A stretch of 64,000 nucleotides of DNA from Gibbula magus (lineage: Eukaryota; Mollusca; Gastropoda; Trochida; Trochidae). A program made the translations under genes and the position numbers. Below, piece after piece: positions 1 through 12,234 of the stretch. The DNA lies in assembly GCA_936450465.1 (NCBI GenBank), contig OW388296.1, positions 41,630,023 through 41,694,022 on the forward strand. Direction: 5' to 3'. The notes under the pieces were generated by a model. The model worked only from the letters and a program-made list of their open reading frames with translations, did not search any database and had not been told where the DNA came from. How positions within the stretch are numbered: the first letter of the stretch is position 1; each line of letters begins with the position of its first letter.

Positions 1-1680
1 GTTTTACTCACTCACTTTAGGCCTAGAGTGTTTTCCAGGGTTTTACCTGTCCTTTTACCTGTGTGTCTTGCTTTATAATTACCTCTTCAGTTAATCCAAA
101 TCCCATTTTTGTCACTGAAGCCCTTTTTTTCACTGAAATCCAGTTTGTTGTATTTTGAAAAATAGGTGGGGTGAAAGCAACCCTTTACAGAACCTTGCAC
201 AACCCCTACTAGATTTTAGAATTTTTGGTGCAGATTTTTAGTTTTGTTTTGCTGTATGTATTTTAAATGTTTATGAAGGGCACTTGTTTTTGCATTGGAT
301 GATTTTTCTCTCTATTTGATGACCTTTCAAATTATTTCTGCTTTTAATCGATTTTGAAATGGGCACAGTTACTAATGCTTCAGTTTGTTTTTCTTGAAAT
401 TTTGAAATAACATCAGATCCTCCTTTTTTCTCGTACAATCTTTCTATACAAAAATAAAAGATTTAATTGTTATCACTTTGTTGAAATTATATACCTGTAC
501 TGGTTATATATACATGAATGTTGGAAGGTATGTCTGTTAAATTTTGGGATAAAATTGGGATTATGAAATACGATTTCCAATTATAAAGTATAAGTTTAGT
601 CAATAATTGTGATGCAATAATAACCTTTTTAGGTAGTAGATCTCTGAATTAGATTCAAAATTAAATTAATTAAGTTACAACAAACACAAATAAAACATTT
701 TGTATACTATAAGACTTGCATGGGGGTGTTGTGTTTCTAAACTTGTATCCATTGTATCCAATAATATTTGTACAATGTGAGTGGCATGCTGTTTTCTTTC
801 CAGAATAAAATCTGGAACCAAAATAACTGTTTGATTCCTTTGTATTCGAGTAATGATTAAAAATTCAAACTAAATTATCTAAATTTAAATAAAAAATAAA
901 TTATCTCGAAACTCTGCATGAGTTAAAATTGATCGATGTGCTTCACACATATTTTCTATAATCCTGCAACAATTATTTTTATTTCATGCACATTTTCGAC
1001 ACTGAATCAAATACATTGTGCCTACTAATTCATTTTATATTCAAAAGCACCTCTAACATATGTATATATCAACATTGAAGCTCTCTTTGAACTGAGAAAA
1101 TCAGCCTTGGCCCACCTTCACAAAACTCCCTTAGACTAAGATTATCTAAACTCAGTGACAAAACTATTGGTTACGGCATCCTTAGCATTAAGGGGGCTTT
1201 GTGAAATTGGGGCCATGGCCTAGACTTTCGAAGCTCTCTTTGCGCTAAAATAGTCGTAAGTACCATACATTAACAGAGGTTTATGTCTATCTTAGAATTA
1301 AGAGAGCTTTGAAAATATCGCCCCGATGCTTAACTGAAAATCATAAATTTTCTGGTTTTTTTACTGTTTGTGTATTTATGCTATAAATGCATGATAAACA
1401 CACAGAAAGCAATGTTTATAAAATGATTTCGCAAATATATCCTGGTTGTATTTATATAGCCATACCTTGAAATAACAATCTCTTTTGCCATCGTGAGACT
1501 CGTTTCTGTGAGCAATTGCTGTACTACACTCTGTGTCCATAATTTGTATAACAATTGCTCTTATGGAACTAAAGTCTCAAACTGAAAATGTGAAACTATC
1601 ATGACTATCGTAGTAAGAAGAGAGCTTCAAAGACTTATATCAATGTCTCTAGAGAGTACAGTGTTGTGTGGTGTTGCTAG
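1..1680. other. Intron sequence, no gene seen
   Basis: AT-rich sequence left of the first recognisable ITPR exon. No GC-rich or conserved coding stretch was recognised on either strand. Taken to be ITPR intron. Confidence 0.5.
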
Positions 1681-1800
1681 GTTGATGTTGCGAAGCAGGC
1701 GTTTCACCGCGAGGACACGGTGGAGGACGATGAGAAAGAGGAGGAGAGCGATGCCTCGCCCAAAGCTGTCGGACACAACATCTTTATCCTCGCACATCAG
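1681..1800 (+). CDS. ITPR: ITPR exon 1 of window: acidic pre-channel segment
   Basis: Forty codons between acceptor ...gttgctag and donor gtacac. It begins VDVAKQAF, equivalent to the vertebrate helix VEVIKKAY, passes through an acidic stretch (EDDEKEEESD) and ends SPKAVGHNIFILAHQ, nearly identical to the vertebrate SPRNVGHNIYILAHQ. The acidic stretch varies in length between ITPR paralogues. The acceptor has a poor pyrimidine tract, so the exact left edge is the least certain of the set; homology supports starting at V. Confidence 0.9.
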
Positions 1801-1867
1801 GTACACTTGATACTGACAAAACCAAAATGGACTGAATGTTAGACTGTCATCTCCAATGTTGTTCACC

Positions 1868-2230
1868 TTAAAGGGGCAGTAGCACGATTTTTGCTGAAAT
1901 AAGTCGATGACATGTTTTTGAAAAATAATGTCGACAATAGGTAAACACCATTCTCTCTTCGGACAGTCAAGTTAAGAAATGAGTGTACATGGTTTCGTAA
2001 AGTCATGGGAATCGTTTTTGTCATTTGAAATAATTAAATGTGTTCACAATAAAATGGCCGCCATGCAATTTTTGCTTTATACGCAACACTGTTATTACCA
2101 ATACTGACAATTAGTTTGTGTAATAAGGTGTTTTACCCTCTAAAGTAAATATTAAAGGACATGAACTATCATTATAAATAGAAAATTTGAAAAAATAAAA
2201 TTTGCAAAAAACGTGCTACTGTTTCTTTAA
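1868..2230. mobile_element. TTAA-flanked MITE, family 1 ('CAGTAGCACG')
   Basis: Begins TTAAAGGGGCAGTAGCACG and ends CGTGCTACTGTTTCTTTAA, so it has inverted ends with TTAA at both edges. It is non-coding, about 360 bp. Related copies are at 27519-27873, 36386-36724, 60256-60681 and 63177-63539. TTAA target use is typical of piggyBac-type elements; that assignment is an inference. Confidence 0.8.
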
Positions 2231-2835
2231 CCTTGACACCAGTAAGAAATACCATTTGTTATGCTTTCTGACAGTGTTTGTGACTGTCAAAACCCTTGAA
2301 ACATAGACCGTCATCCCCAATGATGTTAACACTAATAACCTTGACACCAGCAAGAAAAGCCAGTAGGAGTTTCGTGCTTTTCGTCAACATTTTAATGCCG
2401 AAGCGGCTTTAAACAATAACTCACTCACTCACTCACTCAACATTTTAACTGGTGTGTATTATACATTGTAAATTCCCAATGATCCCTTGGCAATAGGAGA
2501 TAAGTATCACTGTTGTTTTTGCTCTCTTGAAGAGCTTTTGTGCTTTTGGTCAACATTTTGATCAGTGTGTATAAATCTAGTGACTGTCCAAACACCCTGA
2601 ACCATAGATGATCATCGCCATGCAATGATGCTCACTTCGACCTTGACAACAGTAAGATATGCAATTGAGAGCTTTTGTGCTTTTGGTCAACATTTTGATC
2701 AGTGTGTATAAATCTAGTGACTGTCCAAACTCCCTGAACCATAGACGATCATCGCCATGCAATGATGCTCACTTCGACCTTGACAACAGTAAGAAATGCA
2801 ATTTAGAGCTTTTCTGCTTTTGGACAACATTTTGT
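2227..2835 (+). repeat. Degenerate ~140-bp tandem repeat
   Basis: About four partial units sharing 'ccttgacaacagtaagaaat' and 'cattttgatcagtgtgtata'; the best two units are 140 bp apart (2549 and 2689). A CACT-rich SINE-like tail (aacaataactcactcactca) interrupts at about 2408-2438. Intronic. Confidence 0.7.
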
Positions 2836-3007
2836 TATTTATTTTATTATTTCATATGTTAGCCTCAGCCTTGTAGTCATAATCAATCATGCAATGCCTC
2901 TTGTCCAGAGAGCCAATCACTATATATTTAATATTCATTGTATGTATAAGATTGTTGCATAATTTTAAAATTTGCCCCTTCCTTACGACCTTCTGGTGTT
3001 TTTTTAG

Positions 3008-3115
3008 CTGTCCCAGCACAACAAGGAACTCGCGGAACTTCTCAAACCGAGCGGAAGTGATTTGTATGGGGACCAGGCCCTGAAGTTCTACGCCAAACAC
3101 ACTGCACAGATTGAA
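3008..3115 (+). CDS. ITPR: ITPR exon 2 of window
   Basis: Thirty-six codons after a tttttttag acceptor and before donor gtgagt. It reads [14 protein letters not shown] at the start and ends [11 protein letters not shown]; vertebrate ITPR has LARHNKELQSMLKP and [11 protein letters not shown] at the same place. Part of the cytosolic intervening lateral domain just ahead of the channel. Phase 0 on both sides. Confidence 0.96.
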
Positions 3116-3549
3116 GTGAGTTCTTCTAACTTAGAAGAAGGTTGTTTGAGAATTTGAGTTTGAGATTTCAGCTATAAATCTCTGGCTGAAGATTATATGC
3201 CAAGAAGATGTGGCTTCTGGTCAATCTAGGTCGACTTATACTCATATATTTCCTGTAAAACACAAGTAGGGCTGATGTCAAGTATAAGGGTTGTTTCTCT
3301 TTGCGCACAATAACGTTTACCCTTGCCCATTGTTAAACCTTTCTAAAGATAAGGTTTTCCTCTTTTCCCATTGTTAAGGATGTTTTCTACCTATATTAGA
3401 GTTGTTTTCACCAGCCCAAAACAATTAAGGAATGTTTCCTTTGCCCAAAGTTAGGTTGTTTGAAGGGTTGATTGCCAAATTTGGGGATTGTTTTCCTCCT
3501 TTGTGTGGGTTTGATTGTAAAATTAAGTTTGCCAAATTCGAAAGTGAAT

Positions 3550-5085
3550 TCCGCTGTTTCACCTTGTCCAAAGCAAGAACTCTTTCACCTTGCCCAAATT
3601 GCCCAAAGCAAGCACTCTTCCAACTTGCCCAAAGCAAGCACTCTTTCACCTTGCCCAAAACAAGCACTCTTTCACCTTGCCCAAAGCAAGCACTCTTTCA
3701 CCTTGCCCAAAACAAGCACTCTTTCACCTTGCCCAAAGCAAGCACTCTTTCACCTTGCCCAAAACAAGCACTCTTTCACCTTGCCCAAAACAAGCACTCT
3801 TTCACCTTGCCCAAAGCAAGCACTCTTTCACCTTGCCCAAAACAAGCACTCTTTCATCTTGCACAAAGAAAGAACTCTTTCACCTTGCCCAAAGCAAGCA
3901 CTCTTTCACCTTGCCCAAAACAAACACTCTTTCATCTTGCACAAAGAAAGAACTCTTTCACCTTGCCCAAAGCAAGCACTCTTTCACCTTGCCCAAAACA
4001 AGCACTCTTTCATCTTGCACAAAGAAAGAACTCTTTCACCTTGCCCAAAACAAGCACTCTTTCACCTTGCCCAAAGCAAGCACTCTTTCATCTTGCACAA
4101 AGAAAGAACTCTTTCACCTTGCCCAAAGCAAGCACTCTTTCATCTTGCACAAAGCAAGAACTCTTTCATCTTGCACCTTACCGAAAGCAAGCACTCTTTC
4201 ACCTTACCAAAACCAAGCACTATTTTACCTTACCCAAAGCAAGCACTCTTTCACCTTGCTCAAAGCAAACACTCGTTCACCTTGCACCTTACCGAAAGCA
4301 AGCACTCTTTCACCTTACCCAAAGCAAGCACTATTTTACATTACCCAAAGCAAGCACTCTTTCACCTTGCTCAAAGCAAACACTCGTTCACCTTGCACCT
4401 TACCGAAAGCAAGCACTCTTTCACCTTACCAAAACCAAGCACTATTTTACCTTACCCAAAGCAAGCACTCTTTCACCTTGCTCACAGCAAACACTCGTTC
4501 ACCTTGCACCTTACCGAAAGCAAGCACTCTTTCACCTTACCCAAAGCAAGCACTATTTTACATTACCCAAAGCAAGCACTCTTTCACCATGCTCAAAGCA
4601 AGCACTCTTTCACCTTGCACAAAAGCAAGAACTCTTTCTCCTTGCATCTTGCACCTTGCCCAAAGCAAGCACTCCTTCACCTTGCCCAAAGCAAGCACTC
4701 TTTCACCTTGCACCTTACCGAAAGCAAGCACTCTTTCACCTTGCCCAAAGCAAGAACTCTTTCTCCTTGCATCTTGCACCTTGCCCAAAGCAAGCACTCC
4801 TTCACCTTGCCCAAAGCAAGCACTCTTTCACCTTGCACCTTACCGAAAGCAAGCACTCTTTCACCTTGCCCAAAGCAAGAACTCTTTCTCCTTGCATCTT
4901 GCACCTTGCCCAAAGCAAGCACTCCTTCACCTTGCCCAAAGCAAGCACTCTTTCATCTTGCACCTTGCCCAAAGCAAGCACTCTTTCACCTTGCCCAAAG
5001 CAAGCGCTCTTTCACCTTACACCTTACCGAAAGCAAGCACTCTTTCACCTTGCCCAAAGCAAGCAATGATTCACCTTGCCCAACC
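3550..5085 (+). repeat. 26-bp minisatellite, ~1.5 kb
   Basis: About 55-60 tandem units of a 26-bp motif (caagcactctttcaccttgc followed by ccaaag or ccaaaa) with interspersed longer variants containing caccttaccgaaag. Stop codons are absent from all three + frames over most of the array, giving three overlapping spurious ORFs above 500 codons. It lies entirely within the ITPR intron 3116-5166. Confidence 0.97.
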
Positions 5086-5166
5086 CTTAACAAATAATAG
5101 CTTCATCTTCATCTTGGTACTGATCTTGTGTTAAATCATTAAGACGATGATCCTGTCTGCTTTCAG

Positions 5167-5359
5167 ATTGTGCGACAGGACCGAACGATGGAGCGGATCG
5201 TGTTCCCGATCCCGGAGATCTGCGAGTACCTGACAGAGGAGACCAAGGTGAAAATCTTCAACCAGACCGAGCGAGATGAGCAGGGCAGCAAGGTTGCAGA
5301 CTTTTTCGACAAACACGATGATCTCTTTGCCGAGATGAAGTGGCAGAAAATGTTGAGAG
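5167..5359 (+). CDS. ITPR: ITPR exon 3 of window
   Basis: 193 bp (64 codons plus 1 nt) after acceptor ctttcag. It begins [16 protein letters not shown] and continues through [14 protein letters not shown] to KWQKMLR, matching vertebrate IVRLDRTMEQIVFPVP...[14 protein letters not shown]...NWQKKLR. Cytosolic domain leading into the first membrane helix. Ends in phase 1 at donor gtaaga. Confidence 0.98.
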
Positions 5360-6528
5360 GTAAGAGAAAGTTTATGGCATTGATTTATAATTTTGGAGAT
5401 AGAATTGATAGTTTTGATGTAAGCATTCTCATTGATATTTTCAGCTTTTCTCAGTAGAAGTGTTTAGTGGTATGCAACTGTATGACAGAGTTGTTTCCCC
5501 TAGCAGCTAGAAGTCAGCTTGCCCTCATCTTAACTTGTTCATGTTTTTTCTAATTTTATAATTCACTCACATTTGGTAATTTGTTAAGATGAAGTTGTTT
5601 TAATGTTGAGAAGCATAAAGATTTTTAGATGTGTAATTAGAAGGAATTTTGTTGTAAATATAGAAGCTATACTGCTTAAATTGTTTTCCTATTCTGAGCT
5701 GCAAAACTTAATATACATTAACTTGTTGCATTTTGATAATACTGCTATTTTGCCTGAGCTTTCATGTAAAATCTTGAATCAGAATTTTTTAATAACAATT
5801 ATACTTTCACAATTCATCTGTGGAACATCCTCAGCTAAATTGTTATGTTAGACATTGGAATGAAGTGTTTATTAATCCTGATCTGTTAACTTGTACTGCA
5901 ATTCATGCAATTTGAAAAGAAAGACATGTCCTTTTTCCTGAATTTCAACTTCTTCGTTGGCTGTTGACAGCTCACACCAATATGCAGAACAAACGGCACA
6001 AAATTCATTCATCCCAGAAAACATCAGTGCTTAAATGAAGTCATTTGATTTGAATTTCCAACTTTATATTGAGCGTTTTTGCAAGCTGTTTATGAAACTC
6101 TTATACTTGTAGGTCTATATGGTTGTTTTTATGTAAGCTTGTCAATATTGTTTTGTGTGTGTTTTATACGATTTATCAAACCGTGTTCAACATTTTTCCT
6201 ACAGAATAATTCAGCATTATCTTAGATATTAATAATTTCAAAATTAATTCTGATTTTCTTATTAGGGGTCAGCGGTAAGCATTAGATTATTTTACAAATT
6301 TATTTGTAGTTTTAGAATCCTCTAATACACATTAGCCCTAAAAATCAAGTAGTACAATATTACCCATCCCTTTCCATCAGGGTATTCTTATCCGTTAGAC
6401 GACTTCAAATCCCCTGATTGTCTAAGACACCTTTGACTCGTATTGCTAAATTTGTCAATGTATAAAACTTAATTCGAAAAATATCATCTTCACAATGTTA
6501 CGGGCGTAACGAAAAGATTTCCAACTAT

Positions 6529-6828
6529 TATGGATAGCGCAGTGGTTAGTGCGTTCGGCTTCGGATCAAGAGGTCCGGGGTTCAAATCCTGCCAGGGGCA
6601 CGGCAACTTTCTCTGCAGTAGAGAACTGTTCTACACGCAGTAAGGTTTGGGTGCAATGCTACATTGAATTTTAGCGTAGTACCAACCATGGTTCGCTAGT
6701 TCCAGCCGCTGCTCGCACCGCAATGCATAGCCACATGGCGTTGCGAGCTTAATACTGCCATAATACTAGCAGCCGCGATATAAGTGAAATACTCTTGAAA
6801 GCAGCGTTAAACCCCAACTCACTCACTC
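6529..6828 (+). mobile_element. tRNA-derived SINE, full length (SINE family A)
   Basis: The head has RNA polymerase III boxes: A-like 'tagcgcagtggttagtgcg' and B-like 'ggttcaaatcc'. The body contains 'cctgccaggggcacggcaac' and 'gcagtaaggtttgggtgcaa'; the tail is gttaaaccccaactcactcactc. Nearly the same sequence occurs reversed at 15487-15794 and 35646-35955. Confidence 0.88.
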
Positions 6829-7144
6829 CAACACTTCTCTCTCCGCTAACCTTGCATTTTCTGTGCTAAGATTTTAGAGTACTGCAGGCTAATCGAGGCC
6901 AATCAGGAGTCAGCTTCAGATGTCACGTTTACAGTGCTCAATGGCACCTACTAAACGGAGACAAATCTTTTCAAAATCTATTTATCTATAAGTATTTAGC
7001 CTACTTCCTCAAGTCCTTTGCTTCAATCCCCATCACAATGACTTGTATAGCCTCTATAACTGTATCGTGTGTCGCCATTTTGAATTGGTATCGTATGTAA
7101 ACAGCGATTTCATTGTAAGTGGTGGCACGTGGTCCTGTGCATAG

Positions 7145-7556
7145 CTAGCTCAGTCAAAGTTCAGCAACATTGGGCATGGCTCGCTGGATGGGTGGGTTAC
7201 CGCCTGATTGCTGGAAAGAAACTGAGAGTTTGAAGGGTGATTCCCTGCCCGACACTGAGACATGAGTTGAGAAGCTTGTGGTGTCACCTTGGGAAAGGGA
7301 CTTTATTCGAAATGTGCCTCTGTTCACTCAGCAGTACAATTGAGTACCTGCTTTGGAAGTGAAGGCAATGTGACAGATAACTTTCGAGTGCCTTAATTGG
7401 TAGCTCAGGTTGCATACTCCAAAGGGAGTTGAGAATGAAAAAGGAACAATGTTGGTCCTTATACCAAGGTAATAATGTGTGTAGCTGTTTGAGCACAGCC
7501 CTTTGTGTTGTGGAGTTCAGCGTGATATAAGTATCCTCATTATTATTATTATTAAG
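7145..7556 (+). mobile_element. SINE-like repeat with (ATT)n tail
   Basis: Starts near 'ggcatggctcgctggatggg' and ends 'cagcgtgatataagtatcct' followed by attattattatta. A 3' trinucleotide tail and a 'gatataagt' end suggest a SINE. It interrupts the Mutator-like MITE 6485-7679. Its left edge is approximate. Confidence 0.55.
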
Positions 7557-7767
7557 GGGCGTAAATTGTGATCACAATAGATGTCGCTGCTTCGTTTCAT
7601 GGTTCTGCTATCGTTAAAGGCAAGGTAAAAAACGGGTAGATTTGGTCTCGATACATTTTCACTTTGCCATGGGACGATGAACAATATTGGCAGGATAAGA
7701 AGACTAATGAACGATCATAAACTTTCAAATCACAACATTTCGTTGAAAATATGCATGCTATAATTGT

Positions 7768-8250
7768 TAGGGGTGACTATTGACCCAAAGAGACTATTGC
7801 GATAGCGATAGACTATTGCCACTTACTATTGCGATAGCGATAGACTATTGTAACTCACTATTGCAATAACTATTGCGATAGGGTTTGTGTACAAATACGC
7901 AATAATCAGCTAGATTTTTACAGGTTTTAGTAGAAATGTTTAATTGATGTAAGGACTATGGAACCAAAATCAGTAAAGAAATCATAAATGAAAAAACTCT
8001 TTGTCATTTTGCTATTTCCTATCTCCAGTTCTTCTCTTTTGACATTCTAAAATGAAAAATCTTGAATTAAATGCACTGAGGCTTGTGAAAATCATTCATA
8101 ATGAAGGGAAATTTAATAGTTTCGATAGTATCGATAATTAACATTACTATTGCGATAGCGATAGTGTTTTTGTATATACTATCGATATAGTACTATTGGC
8201 AAGCCAACTATTGCGATGCATCGATAGTTCGATGTATTGTTACACCCCTA
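7768..8250. mobile_element. hAT-type MITE with 8-bp target duplication
   Basis: Ends TAGGGGTGACTATTG and TTACACCCCTA are flanked by the exact 8-bp repeat ATAATTGT (7760-7767 and 8251-8258). The interior is full of 'actattgcgatagcgatag' motifs. An 8-bp duplication and a gGGGTG end are hAT signatures. Non-coding. Confidence 0.85.
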
Positions 8251-9451
8251 ATAATTGTGATGTTTAACCAGCCAGTGTTACGAGTCAAATGTTTATGATG
8301 CAATCAGGAGACTTGGAGTAATCTCTTGGATAAAAATAGCCTGATGGAGTAGGATGAATATTAACAGATTTGGTGATGAGGTCTTTTCAAGTTTCAGCTT
8401 TGTATCTTTTTAGTAGTAATATAGAGTATTTTATTTTTTAAATTTATCAACTAATACCTAACAAAATATTATATCATGATCTACAATAGCAAAAAATATG
8501 GAATATGAAATTTCTATTCTTGGACCATAATTTCTACTATTGGTATTTCTCGAGAACTCATGTTAATCTTTAGTGATATTATTCTTTAATTTCTATATTA
8601 ACTAATTGAGGTTTGGCTAAAGGGTCAAAATATGTAGCGATCTATATATAAATATTGGAGTAATATTATAGCCTATGGGATATCAATGTCCTTTTGCTTT
8701 TTGGGATGACATTGGGTATTTGTTATTCCCCCTGCAGTTATTCTTTTATGTTTTAATACTTTTTTGACGATTCTACCATTTTTTTTACCTTTGTCACTGA
8801 ATATAGACATTGTTTTGTATATTTTGATAAAATAAAATGATAAAACAATAGTGATATATTTGAAATAGTTTTATTTGTAATATGCGTATTTGTCATATTT
8901 TGATAAAAGTTCATTTCCTTACATTGCATCTAGAGTATATGACGTAACATGTATAACCTTAAATCCTTAAATTAATCTCCCATGATTAACACAAATATTT
9001 GACACTGTGACTATTCAGAGATTTAAGCTATAAAATTGTCTTTATGACAAACTACAGTATTCAACATCTAAGATTTGTCTAATCAAATTCTGATTCCAAA
9101 AAGGGGGGTCGAAGACTCCGTTACTGATTAGGACTATGATGTACTTACAAAATCTTAACTTTTGACTCCATAAACATTTCACCCTATAGTGAGGTGCTGT
9201 TACCTTGAGATAACTAACTACTGAATTAATGTGACTTACAGTCTTAGCTTTGTGCCCTTGTGAGAAAAATCTGTTGATAAATTGTCAACATCAAAAATAT
9301 TTGTTAACTTTGCAATGACCCAAAAAGACCATAACATTATAATCATTTGAATTGACTTAATACTTTATCTTAGCTACACAGAAGAGCTGTATAATCTACT
9401 TTTGATAAATATATTTAATTTATTACTCACTGATTGTGTTATGTGTTCCAG

Positions 9452-9574
9452 CGAACCCACTGTTGTTTTGGTTCAGCAGTCATATGCTATTGTGGGGATC
9501 CATCTCCTTCAACTTCGCCGTCATCATCAACCTCCTCGTCGCTTTCTTCTACCCTTTCGCAGACTCGAACAAGG
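9452..9574 (+). CDS. ITPR: ITPR exon 4 of window: first membrane helix
   Basis: 123 bp. With the split codon from the previous exon it reads [17 protein letters not shown] then [19 protein letters not shown], the first membrane segment (vertebrate [19 protein letters not shown]). Acceptor gtgttccag, donor gtgaga, phase 1 on both sides. Confidence 0.97.
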
Positions 9575-10212
9575 GTGAGAGGGTTTTTCATTGCTATCAG
9601 TAACAATACTTTCAACTTTCAACTGATTGTCTCTGTGTCTCGATCTTAAAACTTATTGTGTATCTCTATAGAAAACTAAAAACCTAGCTTAGAAAGCTGA
9701 AATTTTGTACACAAACCTCTTGGTATTTAGAGGGTAATAATTTGTTGGTTTGATGACTCTGTGGTTCCCTATAAGGGTCACAAGAGCCCTACCCGTTACA
9801 CTTTTTAGCTTATCAGTTTGAAAGGCCAGACGGGCTTATGGCATCGTCAGCGTCTGGCAGGAATTAGTGAAACCTTTAACTGACTTCTTCTCTGAAACCA
9901 GTTGACATAGGAAGTTGTCCTTTTCAGAATAACTTCTTTGTTACATGGAGATCAAGGTTTGTTCATTTGGTCCTGATCCCCCATCAAATATGGGTGTGGC
10001 AGGGTGTCAACCCTAAAATCTTTTCCCCAAGAACCACTTATGCAAGAAAGCTCAAGTTTTGGGAATAACATCTTGTAAAATTTGTAAATTTCACCACCTT
10101 CTCCCCAGAATAAGGGCCTGGCATGAGATGCAATTGGTATACATAAGTTGAAAAAATTCATTCACAATCTTAGCGCTATGATGCATTGTTGTATTATCTA
10201 TCTATTTTGCAG

Positions 10213-10385
10213 AATTAGACCCAAGATTGTCAGGACTGGTGTGGACGGCCATGTTGGTATCACTAGCAATCGTGATCACGATACCCCGGCCGGGAGTTAT
10301 ACGTACGCTCATCGTCTCCACTATCCTCCGCCTCATCTTTTCGGTTGGTCTCGGTCCCACGCTATGGCTGCTCGGGGGACTTAAT
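10213..10385 (+). CDS. ITPR: ITPR exon 5 of window: second helix and start of third
   Basis: 173 bp, opening with [20 protein letters not shown] (second helix; vertebrate [20 protein letters not shown]), then [20 protein letters not shown] leading into the third helix. Acceptor tattttgcag, donor gtgagt. Ends in phase 0. Confidence 0.98.
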
Positions 10386-10657
10386 GTGAGTAGTTCACTG
10401 GATTTGGTTCATGTGACGTCATTGTGATGACAAGGGTTTGGACAAGAAATCTTGGTGTTGTTGCACGAAATACTAAGATACCTTAAATCAAGTATGCTTA
10501 GTGTACACGGATAGAAAGTGTGTATACAATTTAGATCCATCCTAACCCTAAAAAGAAAATCCTAAATGTGTGATCATTTCATATTCTGTATTGTGGTGAA
10601 AATGTTGATAAATGTTTAGATTTCTATATAGACCTCAATTTCTTTATGTCATTTCAG

Positions 10658-10822
10658 GTGATAAACAAGTTTATATTCCTGATAAGCCTGATGGGGAACC
10701 GAGGCACCTTCTCCAAGCCGATCAGCGTGATGCTGGCAGACTTTGAGTTCATGTACCATGTGGTGTATCTCCTCCTCTGTGTCCTGGGGCTCTGTGTCCA
10801 TGAGTTTTTTTACAGCTTGCTG
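10658..10822 (+). CDS. ITPR: ITPR exon 6 of window: third and fourth helices
   Basis: 165 bp (55 codons), reading VINKFIFLISLMGNRGTF and then FMYHVVYLLLCVLGLCVHEF before FYSLL. This matches the vertebrate third/fourth helix segment (VCNKIIFLMSFVGNCGTF; FLYHLLYLVICAMGLFVHEF). Acceptor tttcag, donor gttagt; phase 0 on both sides. Confidence 0.98.
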
Positions 10823-11216
10823 GTTAGTCTGTGGTTTTTCTATACCCTAGATCAAACCCTTATAGTGACTATTTTGAACTGAATTTGAGATTGTAAAGTT
10901 TAAGTAAAAAGGACATGGTATGTGAAGTACTATACAAAATGGTTTTTGACTCTTACTTGTTCTAGTATTTTGGGAAGTGGTTTATCTGACTTATAAACCA
11001 GAAACAAGATCCACAAGTTTTAGTGCTCTGAAAGTCAACTTGCACAAAACCCTTCAGAGCTGTAATTGTGCATTTTAAGGGCCTGAATTATCATTACATA
11101 TTCATTTTTCAAGGCGTATTCAGGGATTCTAAAGAGGGATCCACAATGTAAAGTAACACCTTGAACCCCTGTCTTGATTCACAACTATTCATTCACATTT
11201 TCCCTCTGTATTCCAG

Positions 11217-11412
11217 CTCCTGGACGTGGTGTACCGAGAGGAGACGCTGCTCAACGTCATCAACTCTGTGACGCGTAACGGCCGCTCCATCGTCCTCACC
11301 GCCATTCTTGCCGTCATCCTCATCTACCTCTTCTCCATCATCGCCTTCATCTTCTTCCGCGACGATTTCCTCATGGAGGTCGACCCGCTCAATGATGATC
11401 CACCACAGATAG
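11217..11412 (+). CDS. ITPR: ITPR exon 7 of window: S4-S5 linker and fifth helix
   Basis: 196 bp. It reads [20 protein letters not shown], almost identical to the vertebrate S4-S5 linker, then [20 protein letters not shown] (fifth helix), and exits to the lumen with [20 protein letters not shown]. The last exonic base starts a codon finished in the next exon. Acceptor tattccag, donor gtgagt. Confidence 0.98.
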
Positions 11413-11590
11413 GTGAGTTGGAGGCTTCTTTTAACCTCTGTGTATGTACAACTTGCGTCGCTACTAGCTGCAGCAAGTGTGAGGATTTCAACTCTTTCTG
11501 AATTTTACAGTTTGTGATTTCACTTGGAGCAGTTAAAAACAATTTCATTCATCCCTTCGATCCATAATAAATTATGATTTTCTATATCAG

Positions 11591-11692
11591 CCGATGTGAA
11601 TGCAAGCATGTCCAACCAGTCGTGTTCTGCGGACAACCAGAACTGTACGAGTACCGGCTCCTTGGTTAGTCAACTCATACAGGCAGGGAAAG
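11591..11692 (+). CDS. ITPR: ITPR exon 8 of window: luminal loop with sequons
   Basis: 102 bp. Completing the split codon it reads ADVNASMSNQSCSADNQNCT then STGSLVSQLIQAGK. This is the poorly conserved luminal loop between helix 5 and the pore; it has three N-glycosylation sequons (NAS, NQS, NCT), as vertebrate ITPRs also have there. The donor is chosen at aaag/gtcagg because only this gives the phase 1 needed to join the next exon; an earlier gttagt (11674) does not. Confidence 0.85.
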
Positions 11693-12234
11693 GTCAGGAC
11701 CATTTCTTCCATTTTCTCTCAAAAATCTTCACTGTGGACATTCAAACTCTAATTTGTTAAAATGTTAGCTCTTTTATTTAAAGATAACTATTTTAGTGTG
11801 TACATGCATGGTTATAAAAATTTGAAAACTATCAAGGCTAAAAGAGCTATTTTGTTAATCTTAATGCCAAATTAAAAGTTAGGGACCGTAGTCTAGAAAT
11901 CTTTGTTTATCTATCACCTTGTGGAAGAAAAATCATACTCAAACATGTACATGTGTATATTCAAGAAACTTAATTTATTGAACATCTTGGGCCAATCAAT
12001 TTCACTTCTGTGAATCAAATATGTTTACACTAAACTTAACTCTTCTTCGTAGTCCTAATAATTATTAATTTAGCCCTAGATTTTGTAAGCTATCTTAATA
12101 CTGAGATAATCGCAAGTATGGTTTCTAAGCATTGACGACTTTCTTAGCGCAAAGAGAGCTTCAAAATATAGGCCTTTGGCATACATATTTCATAGATCTT
12201 AGAACGTTGATATTAGGCCTTATTTGATAGCACC

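Larger units (their letters stand above)
6485..7679 (+). mobile_element. Mutator-like MITE copy, interrupted by two SINEs
   Basis: Same family as 32753-33099 and 61747-62097: starts CATCTTCAC..., contains the conserved 'gcgtaacgaaaagattt', 'gtactgcaggctaatcg' and 'tgatcacaatagatgtcgct' blocks, and ends near gggacgatga. A tRNA SINE is inserted at 6529-6828 and a second SINE at about 7145-7556. Flanks (gaaaaatat / gaacaatat) look like a decayed target duplication. Confidence 0.7.

Noticed and set aside
1627..1866. 79-codon - strand ORF
   Set aside because: Antisense shadow of the first ITPR exon.
3432..5134. Three overlapping ORFs above 500 codons on the + strand
   Set aside because: They are the three frames of one 26-bp tandem repeat lying inside an ITPR intron; stop codons are missing only because the unit lacks them.
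6529..6600. A functional tRNA gene
   Set aside because: It has polymerase III-like boxes but is the head of a SINE with several copies and a CACT tail; arms are not those of an intact tRNA.
10148..10427. Two overlapping + ORFs around ITPR exon 5
   Set aside because: One is the exon read through into introns, the other is a shadow frame; the spliced exon is annotated instead.
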